Made by a program: the position numbers and the translations under genes | Part shown: positions 36,102 through 45,542 of the stretch, one piece after another | Layout of the letters: the number at the start of each line of letters is the position of its first letter | How positions within the stretch are numbered: position 1 is the first letter of the stretch | Notes under the pieces: model-generated | Seen by the model: only the letters and a program-made list of their open reading frames with translations | What the model was told of the DNA's origin: nothing | Databases searched by the model: none | Assembly: GCF_007000325.2 (NCBI RefSeq) | Contig: NZ_CP117267.1 | Coordinates: forward strand, 1,426,001 to 1,490,000 | Direction of reading: 5' to 3' | From: Rhizobium rhododendri | GTDB lineage: Bacteria > Pseudomonadota > Alphaproteobacteria > Rhizobiales > Rhizobiaceae | Length of the DNA stretch: 64,000 nt

Positions 36102-36719
36102 TTACTCCTTCAGAGTGCCACCGGCTGCAAGGACGGCATCGGGCGTATCGACATCGAGATGCGCAGCACGACCGATCTCGACATCGACAACCGGCAGGCC
36201 GCACCCATCGATTATACCGCGCGCACCCACATCGCCCCTCAGTGCCATCACGGCTGAGCGCAGCGAAATCGGCAGGATCACCGGGTTGCCACGCTCTCCA
36301 TCCGAGACCGCGCGGACGATAGCCTCGCCGCCGGCCGCTTGAAACGCCTGGATCAGCGCCATGAGATCGGAGGTTTCGACGCCGGGCATGTCGGCCAGCA
36401 TCACCAGCACGCCAACGCTCCCCGACGCCGACACGGCGCCGAAACCAGCGACGAGAGAGCTGGCCATACCGCTTTCGAAATCCGGATTATAGACGTTTTC
36501 GATATCGAGCCCCGCCAGTGCGGCCGTTATTTCTAGATGTCTGTGCCCGGTGACAACGAAGACCGGCGCGCCCGTTGCGCAAGCCCGTTCTACCATGACC
36601 GTCACCAGCGGGATGCCATCGAATGTTGCCAGCAGCTTGTGCGGACCACCCATGCGGCTGGCTTTACCGGCTGCCAGCACCACGATTGCAACGGAATAGC
36701 GTGCGATCTTTTCCGGCAT
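36102..36719 (-). CDS. MobA/MocA-like nucleotidyltransferase
   Basis: Protein of 205 residues with the NTP-transferase signature LAAGKASRMGGPHKLLATFDG at residues 14-34 (glycine-rich loop plus lysine) and the metal-binding aspartate in LVMLADMPGVE. It belongs to the MobA-like group that transfers CMP or GMP to molybdopterin (MocA makes the cytosine dinucleotide form used by xanthine-dehydrogenase and CO-dehydrogenase type enzymes). Next to two XdhC-type genes, the MocA role is favoured. ATG at 36719 overlaps the preceding stop (ATGA). No molybdenum hydroxylase structural gene is in the window. Confidence 0.9.
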   Translation of the reverse strand: MPEKIARYSVAIVVLAAGKASRMGGPHKLLATFDGIPLVTVMVERACATGAPVFVVTGHRHLEITAALAGLDIENVYNPDFESGMASSLVAGFGAVSASGSVGVLVMLADMPGVETSDLMALIQAFQAAGGEAIVRAVSDGERGNPVILPISLRSAVMALRGDVGARGIIDGCGLPVVDVEIGRAAHLDVDTPDAVLAAGGTLKE

Positions 36720-37414
36720 CAGGCTGCCTCCCCAGCCGAGGATGGGGACCGGCGACGCCATGACTGGATAATCTCCGCCAGAATGGCGACGGCAATTTCG
36801 GCGGGGGTCACGGCCCCTATGTCGAGCCCGATTGGCGCATGTATCCTCGAAAGGTCCGGATCGCCAAACCCCTCCGCCTGCAAACGCAGCAGGCGCGCGG
36901 CATGGCTCCGTCGACTGCCCAGCGCACCGACATAGAAGCACCCGGCTTGCAGCCCAGCGCCGATGGCGTAGTCGTCGATATCAGGCTCATGCGCCACCGC
37001 CACCACAGCGGTGTGGCGATCCACCACCAGCTTTTCCCTTGGCCAGCCGACGATAAGCTGCGCCGACTCGAAGCCATCGGCAGACGAAAAGCCGATCCGG
37101 GGATCGATGATCGTGAGATCGAATCCCGCCACACTCGCCATCGACGCCAGTGCTCGACTTATCCGCACCGCGCCGATGACGACGATTCTAGGTTCTGGCA
37201 CATGGATGTTGAGGAAAAGCTGGCTTCCGTCGAGTGCAATCTTCGACGATCTGCCGCTCCGGAATGCAGATGTGACCGCATCGCCAAGAGCGCCGTCGAT
37301 CCCTTCGCCTTCGACCACAAGCCGCTCCGTCCCATCCACGAGATCGGTGACGACAACAGCGGCATGCCGGTCACGACGCAAAGAACATAGCTGGCTAAGC
37401 GTTTCCATTCGCAT
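36719..37414 (-). CDS. XdhC family protein, Rossmann (C-terminal) domain
   Basis: Protein of 231 residues matching the C-terminal NAD-binding-like domain of XdhC/CoxI: IVVIGAVRISRALASMASVAGF, then DPRIGFSS, VAVAHEPDIDDYAIGAGL, YVGALGSRRSHAARLLRL and HAPIGLDIGAVTPAEIAVAI. XdhC proteins bind molybdenum cofactor, assist its sulfuration and insert it into molybdenum hydroxylases. The conserved pattern GAVHIAQAL of relatives appears here as GAVRISRAL. In full-length XdhC this domain is fused to the one encoded just upstream; here they are two genes overlapping by one base (TGATG). Confidence 0.88.
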   Translation of the reverse strand: MRMETLSQLCSLRRDRHAAVVVTDLVDGTERLVVEGEGIDGALGDAVTSAFRSGRSSKIALDGSQLFLNIHVPEPRIVVIGAVRISRALASMASVAGFDLTIIDPRIGFSSADGFESAQLIVGWPREKLVVDRHTAVVAVAHEPDIDDYAIGAGLQAGCFYVGALGSRRSHAARLLRLQAEGFGDPDLSRIHAPIGLDIGAVTPAEIAVAILAEIIQSWRRRSPSSAGEAA

Positions 37415-37740
37415 CAGCCTACCTTCTCGATGTAGACCTCGATCCTGCCACCGCAGGAGAGGCCGACAGCGCGGGCCACCTCGTCGGTCACCCGGAAATC
37501 CATGAGCCTCCCGGCGCCGGTCGCGATGACCTCGAGCGCTGCAGCAACCACGTCGCTCTCGATGCAACCGTTCGAGAGCGTACCCTCTGTGGCACCGTCC
37601 GCGGAGACCACCATCTGTGTTCCCACCGGCAGCGGCGCCGAACTCCATGTCTCGGTCACCGTCGCCAGTGCCACTGCCGTGCCGGAAGCAGCCCATCTTT
37701 CGGCTGTATCGAGGACATCCGTTCCTGCAAGTATCGACAT
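37414..37740 (-). CDS. XdhC/CoxI N-terminal domain protein
   Basis: Protein of 108 residues representing the N-terminal domain of XdhC: ALATVTETWSSAPLPVGTQM, SADGATEGTLSNGCIESDV with the conserved GxxxNGCIE cysteine motif, and VGLSCGGRIEVYIE with the second conserved cysteine motif SCGG. Together with the next gene it makes a complete XdhC in two parts. Such splits occur in several alphaproteobacteria near coxG/coxE-type genes. The ATG at 37740 gives the domain boundary; an in-frame ATG at 37782 is upstream but adds no domain sequence. Confidence 0.88.
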   Translation of the reverse strand: MSILAGTDVLDTAERWAASGTAVALATVTETWSSAPLPVGTQMVVSADGATEGTLSNGCIESDVVAAALEVIATGAGRLMDFRVTDEVARAVGLSCGGRIEVYIEKVG

Positions 37741-37847
37741 TGGTCCTCCTGGACCCCACAAAAGATGGGGAATGCATGGCAATCAAGCGCCGATAGCCAA
37801 AGTTAAAGTCAGGCCGGCATGTGTCAACACGCCGCCCGGACGAAGAT

Positions 37848-38342
37848 CTATCGGCCAACGGCGTGGTAGTCGCGGTGCATGTAGAGCAGAGCCGGGCGTC
37901 GCTCACTGAAACGCACAGCCACCACTTCCCCGAAGATGACGTTGTGGGTCGTGCCGCGCGTCACATCGACAACCTTGCAATCGAAGGCAGCGAGGGCGTC
38001 GACCAGAACGGGCGCGCCGGTCGCCAGCGTGTCGAAACCGCCCATGGCAAAGCGCTCGTCGGTGGACAGCTGCGTCTTGCCGGAGAAGGCATCGGCCAGC
38101 ACCTGATGATGGGCGCCGAGTGCGTTCAGCGAAAAGATGCCGCTCGCGAGGAAGATGTCGTTCTTGGCATTGCCGCTGTTGAGGCAGACGAGCACCGTCG
38201 CTGGATTGTCGGAGACCGAGCAGGCCGCCGTGATCGTCACGCCGCGACGGACACCCTCATGCACGGTCGCAACCAGCTGCACGTGGCCGGCGTAGCGGCT
38301 CATGGCGTCTCTGAAATGGGCCGGATCCAACGACTGTTCCAA
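37848..38342 (-). CDS. Flavin reductase family protein (split-barrel FMN binding)
   Basis: Protein of 164 residues of the flavin reductase-like family (HpaC/RutF type). Seen blocks: FRDAMSRYAGHVQLVAT, GVTITAACSVSDNPATVLVCLN, LNALGAHHQVLADAFSG, and FGEVVAVRF near the end. It would supply reduced FMN or FAD to a partner monooxygenase, none of which is adjacent. The start is TTG at 38342 with GGGAGAGA 6 bases upstream, much better than the in-frame ATG at 38423. It is 107 bases upstream of the XdhC genes on the same strand, possibly co-transcribed. Confidence 0.88.
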   Translation of the reverse strand: MEQSLDPAHFRDAMSRYAGHVQLVATVHEGVRRGVTITAACSVSDNPATVLVCLNSGNAKNDIFLASGIFSLNALGAHHQVLADAFSGKTQLSTDERFAMGGFDTLATGAPVLVDALAAFDCKVVDVTRGTTHNVIFGEVVAVRFSERRPALLYMHRDYHAVGR

Positions 38343-38442
38343 GCGATCTCTCCCATTCTGCTGCTGGCATCGCCAATATGGAGCCCACGCGCCAGCTTTT
38401 CCACCATGCTCAGGTGAAAGCACGTCTTGTACCGGATTTTCT

Positions 38443-38470
38443 TTGACGGCAGGGAGTGGTCCGATAAAAG
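38443..38470 (+). promoter_or_regulatory. Candidate promoter of the LivK-like gene
   Basis: TTGACG (38443-38448) and TAAAAG (38465-38470) with a 16-base spacer, 30 bases before the ATG at 38501. The -10 match is weak. Confidence 0.35.
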
Positions 38471-38500
38471 AACAGGAGAAACAATCGGGATTTTCCTTTC

Positions 38501-39583
38501 ATGAACAGGCTGCGTCGATCCCTGCTCGCCCTGGCGCTGCTGTCTGCGGCGGAAAGCAGCCATGCGGCCGGCGTTTCCATCGGCGTGGTCGCGCCCCAGA
38601 ACGGCACCTTCGCATCGCTCGGCGCCCAGATGATTGCCGGCGCAAAATTCCAGGCACAGGCCGCCAACGACGCCCTGACGACAGTTGACGAACCCTGCAC
38701 CGAAAACAGCGGCCAGGTCATCGCCGACGCCCTGATCAAGGCCAAGGTGCAAATCGCCATCGGCTTCCTCTGCAGCGATTCGCTGGAAGGTGCGCTTCCG
38801 CGCTTGAAAGATGCCGGCATCCCGGCCATCACCGTGTCCGTGCGCTCGCATATCCTGATGGAAGATGCGTTGAAGAACGGCTGGCCGTTTTTCCGTCTCG
38901 CCCCGGCAGACAGCGCCGAGGCAAAGCGGATAATCGGCGTCATCCTGCAGAACTGGGCCTCGCAGCCGCTGGCGCTGGTCGATGACGGCACCATCCATGG
39001 CCGGGAACTCGTCGATGCCGTGCGCACCGGCCTTGACGAAAACGGCCTGAAACCGGTCTTCAACGACACGCTTCGTCCCGGTCAGGATCAGCAGATCAGC
39101 CTCGGCAGGCGCCTGAAAAAGGCTGGCGCCACAGCCCTGCTTGTCGGCGGAGACCGCAGTGACGTCGCAATCATCGCCCGCGATGCGGCAGCGGACAAGG
39201 ATGCCCTGCAGATCATGGGAGGCGATGCGATGCGGGCTGCCGACCAGCCCATTCCGCTTGCCGACGGCGTGCTTGCCGTGACCATACCGGACTATGCCAG
39301 CCTTCCCCCGGCCGCACAGGCTGCCAAAGCCTTGCGCGACGCCGGTGTCGAGCCGGAAGGCTACGTCCTGCCGACGGCGGCGGCTGCCCTGATCGCCGAC
39401 CAGGCCGTCACCGCAGCGCTGGCGGACAAGACCCCAGTCGCCGCGAAGCTCGTGGGAACGACATGGCAGACACCGGTCGGCCCCGTCGCCTTCGGCAACG
39501 ATCACGAATTGACCGAGAACCCCTATCGCCTGCTGGAATGGCGCGACCATCGCTTCCAGCCGCCGGTCTCGCCCGGCAACTAG
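38501..39583 (+). CDS. Periplasmic branched-chain-type ABC substrate-binding protein (LivK-like)
   Basis: Exported protein of 360 residues: signal peptide ([21 protein letters not shown]), then a type I periplasmic binding fold with [59 protein letters not shown] and [19 protein letters not shown]. Two cysteines (PCTEN and FLCSD) may form the usual disulfide. The family binds branched-chain amino acids, amides or other small molecules. No permease or ATPase genes are adjacent, so it is either an orphan receptor or works with a transporter encoded elsewhere. Divergent from the flavin reductase gene. Confidence 0.88.
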   Translation: MNRLRRSLLALALLSAAESSHAAGVSIGVVAPQNGTFASLGAQMIAGAKFQAQAANDALTTVDEPCTENSGQVIADALIKAKVQIAIGFLCSDSLEGALPRLKDAGIPAITVSVRSHILMEDALKNGWPFFRLAPADSAEAKRIIGVILQNWASQPLALVDDGTIHGRELVDAVRTGLDENGLKPVFNDTLRPGQDQQISLGRRLKKAGATALLVGGDRSDVAIIARDAAADKDALQIMGGDAMRAADQPIPLADGVLAVTIPDYASLPPAAQAAKALRDAGVEPEGYVLPTAAAALIADQAVTAALADKTPVAAKLVGTTWQTPVGPVAFGNDHELTENPYRLLEWRDHRFQPPVSPGN

Positions 39584-39684
39584 CCGGCAAGCCCCTGCCC
39601 GGGTGGAGTGCTGGCGGCGCGTCGTTGCCGTTCCTCCCATCCGGTGATAATCAAGCGTCAGATGACTTTGGAGTTTCCCCGACC

Positions 39685-40371
39685 ATGCCGTTGCCGATCC
39701 GAATTGCCCCTTCCATTCTCGCCGCCGACTTCTCCAAGCTGGGCCAGGAAGTCCGTGACGTGACCGCGGCAGGCGCCGACTGGATCCACCTCGACATCAT
39801 GGACGGACACTTCGTGCCCAACATTTCGTTCGGCGCCGATGTCATCAAGTCCCTGCGCAGTTTTACCGATGCCACTTTCGACTGCCATCTGATGATCGAG
39901 CCCGTCGATTTCTACCTGGAAGCCTTTGCCAAGGCCGGTTGCGACCGCATCACCGTGCATGCCGAGGCTGGCCCGCATCTGCATCGCTCGCTGCAGACCA
40001 TCCGCAATCTCGGCAAGAAGGCCGGCGTCACACTCAATCCGGCGACCCCATTGTCTGTGCTGGAAAACGTGCTCGACGATGTCGACCTGATCCTCATCAT
40101 GTCGGTCAACCCAGGCTTTGGCGGGCAGAAGTTCATCCCCGCAATGGCCGACAAGATCCTCAAGGCCCGGCAGATGATCGGCGACCGACCGATCGAGCTC
40201 GAGGTCGATGGTGGCGTGACCGTGGAAACCGCATCGATGATCACCGCAGCCGGTGCGAATGTGCTGGTCGCAGGGTCGGCAATCTTCAAGGGCGGCTCGG
40301 CTGAAGCCTATCGCAAGACGGTCGGCGATCTGCGTGCCGCTGCTGAGCAGGGCCGCGTTGGCGCGGCGTGA
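39685..40371 (+). CDS. rpe: Ribulose-phosphate 3-epimerase
   Basis: TIM-barrel enzyme of 228 residues that interconverts ribulose-5-phosphate and xylulose-5-phosphate (pentose phosphate and Calvin cycles). Family blocks: [36 protein letters not shown] (metal ligands H, D), [45 protein letters not shown], and [10 protein letters not shown]. The frame is open from 39463; ATG 39685 gives the standard start with GGAG 11 bases before it. The next gene probably overlaps its 3' end. Confidence 0.96.
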   Translation: MPLPIRIAPSILAADFSKLGQEVRDVTAAGADWIHLDIMDGHFVPNISFGADVIKSLRSFTDATFDCHLMIEPVDFYLEAFAKAGCDRITVHAEAGPHLHRSLQTIRNLGKKAGVTLNPATPLSVLENVLDDVDLILIMSVNPGFGGQKFIPAMADKILKARQMIGDRPIELEVDGGVTVETASMITAAGANVLVAGSAIFKGGSAEAYRKTVGDLRAAAEQGRVGAA

Positions 40372-40864
40372 GCCGTCGCTGATCGACAAGGCGGCGCGGA
40401 CAACGACCGTACCGCTGCATCTGACAGGCGCTGTTGCCTGGGGCGCCCTGATGACGCTTTCCGCGGCACTGGCGCTCTACCGGCACAACGGCCTGCAGAC
40501 GGACCGGCTCGACAGCCTGCTGATCGTCTATTTCCTCGGCGGCGCCCTCGCCTGGCCTCTTGCTGTAACGGCGGCTGGCTGGTTATCGGGCGGCAAACCG
40601 GTGGAGACACGCTTTGCTGCCTGCCTGCTTTGCCTGGCGCTCGCAACCATGTCGATGACGGCTTTTCTCTTCGCGCTCGACTACCGCGTCTTCTATTCGC
40701 GCTGGCATGCACCGGCCGGATCGCTCATCTGGATGTTCCAGTTCGTCTTCACCGGTGCCAGTGCGGTCTATCAGTTCGGTGTGCTCGGCAGCCGCCTGTT
40801 TCTGCCGCTCGGGCTCATCTGGCTGCCGACGGCAAGCTACTATCTGGCGCGACGCCTGCGATGA
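40358..40864 (+). CDS. Hypothetical four-helix membrane protein
   Basis: Frame of about 168 codons with four hydrophobic segments ([74 protein letters not shown]). I do not recognise a named family, although the compact four-helix layout is common among rhizobial unknowns. The start is uncertain: TTG at 40358 overlaps the rpe stop by 14 bases and is favoured by context; the frame is open to 40253. It lies between rpe and purB on the same strand. Confidence 0.65.
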   Translation: MARREPSLIDKAARTTTVPLHLTGAVAWGALMTLSAALALYRHNGLQTDRLDSLLIVYFLGGALAWPLAVTAAGWLSGGKPVETRFAACLLCLALATMSMTAFLFALDYRVFYSRWHAPAGSLIWMFQFVFTGASAVYQFGVLGSRLFLPLGLIWLPTASYYLARRLR

Positions 40865-40953
40865 GCGCCCGCCAAGCGTTGAGATTGTCATCCGTCTTTG
40901 CTAAAGGGGCGGCAAGCCTTGAAATTCCTGCTGTTGAAGAAAGCTGAGAGCTT

Positions 40954-42255
40954 ATGATCCCTCGCTACTCCCGACCGGACATGGTCGCCATCTGGTCGCC
41001 CGAAACGAAGTTCCGCATCTGGTTCGAGATCGAGGCCCATGCCTGCGATGCGCTGGCAAGCCTCGGTGTCATACCGAAGTCCGCGGCCGAGACGATCTGG
41101 GAAAAAGGCGGCAAGGCAACCTTCGACGTCGACCGTATCGACGAGATCGAAGCCGTCACCAAGCACGACGTCATCGCCTTCCTGACGCATCTGTCGGAAA
41201 TCGTCGGCCCGGATGCCCGCTTCGTCCACCAGGGCATGACATCCTCCGACGTCCTCGACACCACCTTCAACATCCAGCTTGTGCGCGCCAGCGACCTGCT
41301 GCTGGCCGATCTCGACCGCCTGCTCGCGGCGCTGAAGACCCGCGCCTTCGAGCATAAGGACACGGTCCGTATCGGTCGCAGCCACGGCATCCACGCCGAG
41401 CCGACCACCATGGGCCTGACCTTTGCCCGCTTCTACGCCGAGATGGTCCGCAACCGCGCCCGCCTCGTCGCCGCCCGCACAGAGATCGCAACCGGCGCTA
41501 TCTCCGGCGCCGTCGGCACCTTTGCCAACATCGATCCGTCAGTCGAGGAATATGTCTGCGAGAAGCTCGGTCTTGCTGCCGAGCCGGTGTCCACACAGGT
41601 CATCCCGCGCGACCGCCATGCCATGTATTTCGCCACGCTGGGCGTGATCGCCTCCTCGATCGAAAACGTCGCCATCGAAATCCGCCACATGCAGCGCACT
41701 GAGGTCCTGGAGGCGGAGGAATTCTTCTCGCCCGGCCAGAAAGGCTCGTCGGCGATGCCGCACAAGCGCAACCCGGTGCTGACCGAAAACCTGACGGGCC
41801 TCGCCCGGCTGGTGCGCATGGCGGTTATCCCCGCCATGGAAAACGTTGCCCTCTGGCACGAGCGCGATATCAGCCATTCGAGCGTAGAGCGCGCGATTGG
41901 TCCAGACAGCACCATCACGCTCGACTTTGCACTCAACCGGCTTGCCGGCGTCATCGAAAAGCTGGTCATCTATCCCGAGAACATGCTTCGCAACATGAAC
42001 AAGTTCAAGGGCCTGGTCATGAGCCAGCGCGTGCTGCTCGCCCTCACCCAGGCCGGCGTTTCGCGCGAGGATTCCTATCGCCTCGTCCAGCGCAATGCCA
42101 TGAAGGTCTGGGAACAGGGCAAGGACTTCCTCGAAGAACTGCTTGCCGACCCCGAAGTCCGCGCCGCGCTTTCCGAAGAAGAATTGCGCGAGAAATTCGA
42201 CCTCGGCTACCACACCAAGCATGTCGACACAATCTTCCGCCGCGTTTTCGGCTGA
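40954..42255 (+). CDS. purB: Adenylosuccinate lyase
   Basis: Enzyme of 433 residues used twice in purine synthesis: it releases fumarate from SAICAR and from adenylosuccinate. The fumarase/aspartase signature is complete: GSSAMPHKRNPVLTENL with the catalytic serine in its flexible loop. Other blocks are IPRYSRPDMVAIWSPE, FVHQGMTSSDVLDT, GRSHGIHAEPTTMGL with a catalytic histidine, and HERDISHSSVERAIGPDS. It is 6 kb from purC, with unrelated genes between. Start ATG has GAG-rich leader; length is normal. Confidence 0.97.
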   Translation: MIPRYSRPDMVAIWSPETKFRIWFEIEAHACDALASLGVIPKSAAETIWEKGGKATFDVDRIDEIEAVTKHDVIAFLTHLSEIVGPDARFVHQGMTSSDVLDTTFNIQLVRASDLLLADLDRLLAALKTRAFEHKDTVRIGRSHGIHAEPTTMGLTFARFYAEMVRNRARLVAARTEIATGAISGAVGTFANIDPSVEEYVCEKLGLAAEPVSTQVIPRDRHAMYFATLGVIASSIENVAIEIRHMQRTEVLEAEEFFSPGQKGSSAMPHKRNPVLTENLTGLARLVRMAVIPAMENVALWHERDISHSSVERAIGPDSTITLDFALNRLAGVIEKLVIYPENMLRNMNKFKGLVMSQRVLLALTQAGVSREDSYRLVQRNAMKVWEQGKDFLEELLADPEVRAALSEEELREKFDLGYHTKHVDTIFRRVFG

Positions 42256-42329
42256 CGATCCTAAGGCGGCAGCGTCTGGCTCCGCCTTCATCCCGGCACC
42301 GGCGTGTTCAGCTCACAGATGGCAGAAGC

Positions 42330-42884
42330 ATGAAAGTATCCGAAGCAGATATCCTCATCGTCCCCGGCTATACCAACTCCGGTCCTGACCATTGGCAGAC
42401 GCGCTGGGAGCAGAAGCTCAGCACGGCGCGGCGCGTCGAGCAGGCGGAGTGGTCGAAGCCGGTGCGAGACGACTGGGCAGCCCGCATCGCCGAAGAGGTA
42501 AATGCCTCGACCAAGCCCGTGGTTCTGATCGCCCATTCGCTGGGCGTGCCCTCGGTGCTGCATGCCATCCCGCATTTCAAGAAGCCTATTGCCGGCGCCT
42601 TCTTCGTGGCCCCACCAGACGTTACCAACCCGGAAATCCGCCCGAAGCACCTGATGACCTTCGGCCCCTATCCGCGCGATACACTGCCCTTTCCATCGAT
42701 GACCATCGCCAGCCGCAACGATCCTTTCGGCACCTATGAGCACGCCGAGGAGATTGCCAAGAGCTGGGGGTCTACCTTGATCGACGCTGGCGAGGCCGGC
42801 CACATCAACGCCGATTCCGGCCATGGTCCCTGGCCCGAGGGCACGATGGTCTTTGCGCAGTTTCTCAGCAAACTGAAACCATAA
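42330..42884 (+). CDS. RBBP9/YdeN family alpha/beta hydrolase
   Basis: Small serine hydrolase of 184 residues. The N-terminal IVPGYTNSGPDHWQTRWEQ and SKPVRDDWAARIAEEV are typical of the RBBP9/YdeN family. The nucleophile is in LIAHSLGVPSVLH (AHSLG) near residue 72; the acid lies in SRNDPFGTYEHA and the histidine in IDAGEAGHINADSGHGPWPEG (shortened: GEAGHINADSGHGPWPEG). Substrate unknown. It follows purB by 74 bases and could be co-transcribed. Confidence 0.9.
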   Translation: MKVSEADILIVPGYTNSGPDHWQTRWEQKLSTARRVEQAEWSKPVRDDWAARIAEEVNASTKPVVLIAHSLGVPSVLHAIPHFKKPIAGAFFVAPPDVTNPEIRPKHLMTFGPYPRDTLPFPSMTIASRNDPFGTYEHAEEIAKSWGSTLIDAGEAGHINADSGHGPWPEGTMVFAQFLSKLKP

Positions 42885-42959
42885 AAACTCCCCTGACTGT
42901 TTGAGGGCAAAGTTACATTAGCTTTTCCGCTTATGTTGTTTATCTCAAATTAATCAAAT

Positions 42960-42991
42960 GCACCCACAGTATTGGCAGTGTCTGTGGGTGC
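42960..42991. promoter_or_regulatory. Perfect 10-bp inverted repeat around the start of the c-di-GMP gene
   Basis: GCACCCACAG (42960-42969) and CTGTGGGTGC (42982-42991) are exact complements with a 12-base loop. The loop contains the TTG (42972) and GTG (42978) start candidates of the GGDEF-EAL gene. Either an RNA hairpin over the start or a protein-binding palindrome. Confidence 0.6.
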
Positions 42992-45542
42992 TCCTTTGAC
43001 TTGGTTTTCAAACGATGAGACGCGTTTCGACGGCGTGACGGCGGGCGTCTTCGATGTTCTCCATCGCGTTCCCGTAGCAACCCTTGCCGTCTCGCTGGCC
43101 GACCATTGCATGGTCTACGCCAACGCAGCATTCTGTGCGCAGTTTGGTACTCCCACCGGGCATAAGACGGTGGATGAACTTACTCTACCCGACGACCTTC
43201 CCCTTCTTCGCAGGCAGTTGAACGGGCTTTCAAGCGAGCCCAGCGTCGAAGCCGTCTCGATGCGGCTGCGGGGCAACTCGGATCGTCCAATCTGGGTTTC
43301 GGCGTCCTTCACGAAGCTTGCGACACCGGAAAATTGCATCCTCATCCAGCTGGCCGATATCGACCGTGAAAAACGCCTCATCGAAGACCTCGGCGAAAAG
43401 GAAAGTCGCTGGAACTCGGCACTGACAGGCTCGGGGCTCGGGGTCTGGGATCACGACTTCGTCAAGGGACGGTTGAGCTATTCCGAGACCTGGCGAAAAA
43501 TGCGCGGCTACACGTCGGAGGAGGAAGTCGACGCTGCACTTGAAAACTGGATCCTGTCCGTTCACCCGGACGATCGCGACTATGTGTTGAAGTCCATCGA
43601 GCTGCAAAATTCAGGCAAGGCCGTGAGCGGCACCTTTTGCTACCGGGAGCGTCACAAGGACGGCCACTGGATCTGGATGGAATGCCGCGGCGCCGGCGTC
43701 GAATGGGACGAGCACGGCACTCCCACCCGAATTATCGGTACCGATATCGACATCACCGCCCGCAAGGCTGCCGAGGAGTTGCTGACACACACGTCGAGAC
43801 GGCTCGATCTGGCGCTCGATGTCTCCGGCATCGGTGTCTTTGAGGCTAATTTGGATACAGGGGTTGTCGAGTGGGACCATCGCCTGCTCGTCATCTACGG
43901 CCTGCAACATACGCCGAGCCTCAAGCGGCTCGACGCATGGATCGAAACCATCCATCCCGATGATCGGGAGAGAATCGAGAGGCATCTCCAGGACCATCTA
44001 GCCGCCCGCGAGGCTTTCGAGCAGGAATATCGGATCGTCCGGCCCGATGGTACGGTCCGTGTCATCCGCGGGCGCTCGACAACATTTGTGGACGGCAGCG
44101 GCACCAACAGGATGATCGGCGCCAACTGGGATGTGACGACCGAGGTCGGGCTCCGGGACGAGCTTAACCGCGCCAAGGAACTCGCAGAAGCCCGTAACAT
44201 CGAACTTGAACTGGCCAAGGAGAAAATCGAGCACATCGCTCTCCACGACCACCTGACCGGGCTTCCCAATCGCCGCTATCTCGATCGTATGCTCTCGGCA
44301 CGAGCCGAAGAGTGCCGCGCTGATGGCACGGTCCTCGTGGTCCTCCATGTCGACCTCGATCGCTTCAAGCAGATCAATGATACGCTGGGTCACCGCGCCG
44401 GTGACATGATGCTCAAGCATGCCGCCTCCGTGCTGCGCGATGGCGTCGCCGCCGGTGATTTCGTCGCGCGGATCGGCGGCGACGAATTCGTTATCGTCTG
44501 CACCCGGAAGGCATATTCAAGGAAGATTTCCGGCCTCGCCGAACAGGTTATTCGCGAACTGCACAAGCCGGTTCGCTACGAAGGCCACGATATCCGGTTC
44601 GGCGCCAGCATCGGCATCGCCTTCGACAGCGGCGACGACCTCGATGCCAAGCAACTGCTGCTGAATGCCGATATCGCGCTTTACCGCGCCAAGGGCAGCG
44701 GTCGAAACAGGCACGAGTTCTTTTCGCTGGATGCCCGCCAGCATATCGTCACCACCAAGCGCCTATCGGATGAAATCCTCCTCGGCATAGAGCGCCATGA
44801 ATTCATACCGTTTTACCAGCCGCAGTTCTCTGCATCCACGCTGAACGTCATCGGCGTCGAGACGCTGGTGCGTTGGCAACATCCCGAGCATGGCATCCTG
44901 TCTCCCGACCGCTTCATGTCGACGGCCGATGACCTCGACGTCGTCGCCGTGCTCGACCGTCTCGTCTTGGAAAAAGCCCTCGCGGACCAGCAGTCATGGC
45001 GCGACGCCGGGATCGATATCCCGAAAATCTCGGTCAATGTCTCCGCCCGCCGGCTGGCTGACCCCAATCTCGGCAAGGCGTTGCGCGCGCTGAAGATCAA
45101 GCCCGGTACGGTGTCCTTCGAGCTGCTCGAATCGATTTCCCTCGACCAGTATGGCGAGACATCCCTTGCCAACCTGAAGCGTCTGAGGCGATTCGGCATT
45201 GACATCGAAATCGACGATTTCGGCACAGGCCATGCCTCCATTGTCGGCCTCCTCCGCTTGAGCCCCAAGACCCTCAAGATCGACCGCGAACTCATCAAGC
45301 CCCTGGTGGCATCGGCGGAGCAACGGCGGCTCGTCGGGTCGATCATCGAGATCGGTCGTTCGCAGAAGATCGGCGTCACCGCAGAGGGCGTCGAGACTAT
45401 GGAGCATGCCCGGATCCTTGCCGAACTCGGCTGCGACAGTCTGCAGGGCTATGCGCTCGCGCGCCCGATGCCGGCTGCGGAAATTCCCGCCTTCATCCGC
45501 AGCGAGTGCTGGCGCCCCGACCGCAACGTCCAGGCCGCCTGA
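42972..45542 (+). CDS. PAS-GGDEF-EAL cyclic-di-GMP signalling protein
   Basis: Cytoplasmic sensor of about 856 residues without membrane helices. Three PAS-like regions (about residues 20-130, 140-265 and 275-400; the second and third with PAC-type ends IIGTDIDITARKAAEE and MIGANWDVTTEVGLR) lead to a GGDEF domain (FVARIGGDEFVIVC intact) and an EAL domain (ETLVRWQHPEHGILSPDRF, DDFGTGHASI, KIDRELI, EGVETMEHARILAELGCD). The EAL signature reads ETL and the downstream catalytic motifs are intact, so both synthesis and breakdown of c-di-GMP are possible. The start is uncertain: TTG 42972, GTG 42978, GTG 42984 and TTG 42996 are in frame, no good ribosome site is visible, and the region forms an inverted repeat. 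Confidence 0.92.
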   Translation: MAVSVGAPLTWFSNDETRFDGVTAGVFDVLHRVPVATLAVSLADHCMVYANAAFCAQFGTPTGHKTVDELTLPDDLPLLRRQLNGLSSEPSVEAVSMRLRGNSDRPIWVSASFTKLATPENCILIQLADIDREKRLIEDLGEKESRWNSALTGSGLGVWDHDFVKGRLSYSETWRKMRGYTSEEEVDAALENWILSVHPDDRDYVLKSIELQNSGKAVSGTFCYRERHKDGHWIWMECRGAGVEWDEHGTPTRIIGTDIDITARKAAEELLTHTSRRLDLALDVSGIGVFEANLDTGVVEWDHRLLVIYGLQHTPSLKRLDAWIETIHPDDRERIERHLQDHLAAREAFEQEYRIVRPDGTVRVIRGRSTTFVDGSGTNRMIGANWDVTTEVGLRDELNRAKELAEARNIELELAKEKIEHIALHDHLTGLPNRRYLDRMLSARAEECRADGTVLVVLHVDLDRFKQINDTLGHRAGDMMLKHAASVLRDGVAAGDFVARIGGDEFVIVCTRKAYSRKISGLAEQVIRELHKPVRYEGHDIRFGASIGIAFDSGDDLDAKQLLLNADIALYRAKGSGRNRHEFFSLDARQHIVTTKRLSDEILLGIERHEFIPFYQPQFSASTLNVIGVETLVRWQHPEHGILSPDRFMSTADDLDVVAVLDRLVLEKALADQQSWRDAGIDIPKISVNVSARRLADPNLGKALRALKIKPGTVSFELLESISLDQYGETSLANLKRLRRFGIDIEIDDFGTGHASIVGLLRLSPKTLKIDRELIKPLVASAEQRRLVGSIIEIGRSQKIGVTAEGVETMEHARILAELGCDSLQGYALARPMPAAEIPAFIRSECWRPDRNVQAA

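Noticed and set aside
42958..42999. 13-codon upstream ORF (MHPQYWQCLWVLL) overlapping the c-di-GMP gene start
   Set aside because: Arises from the inverted repeat; no ribosome site and no regulatory amino acid pattern strong enough for attenuation.
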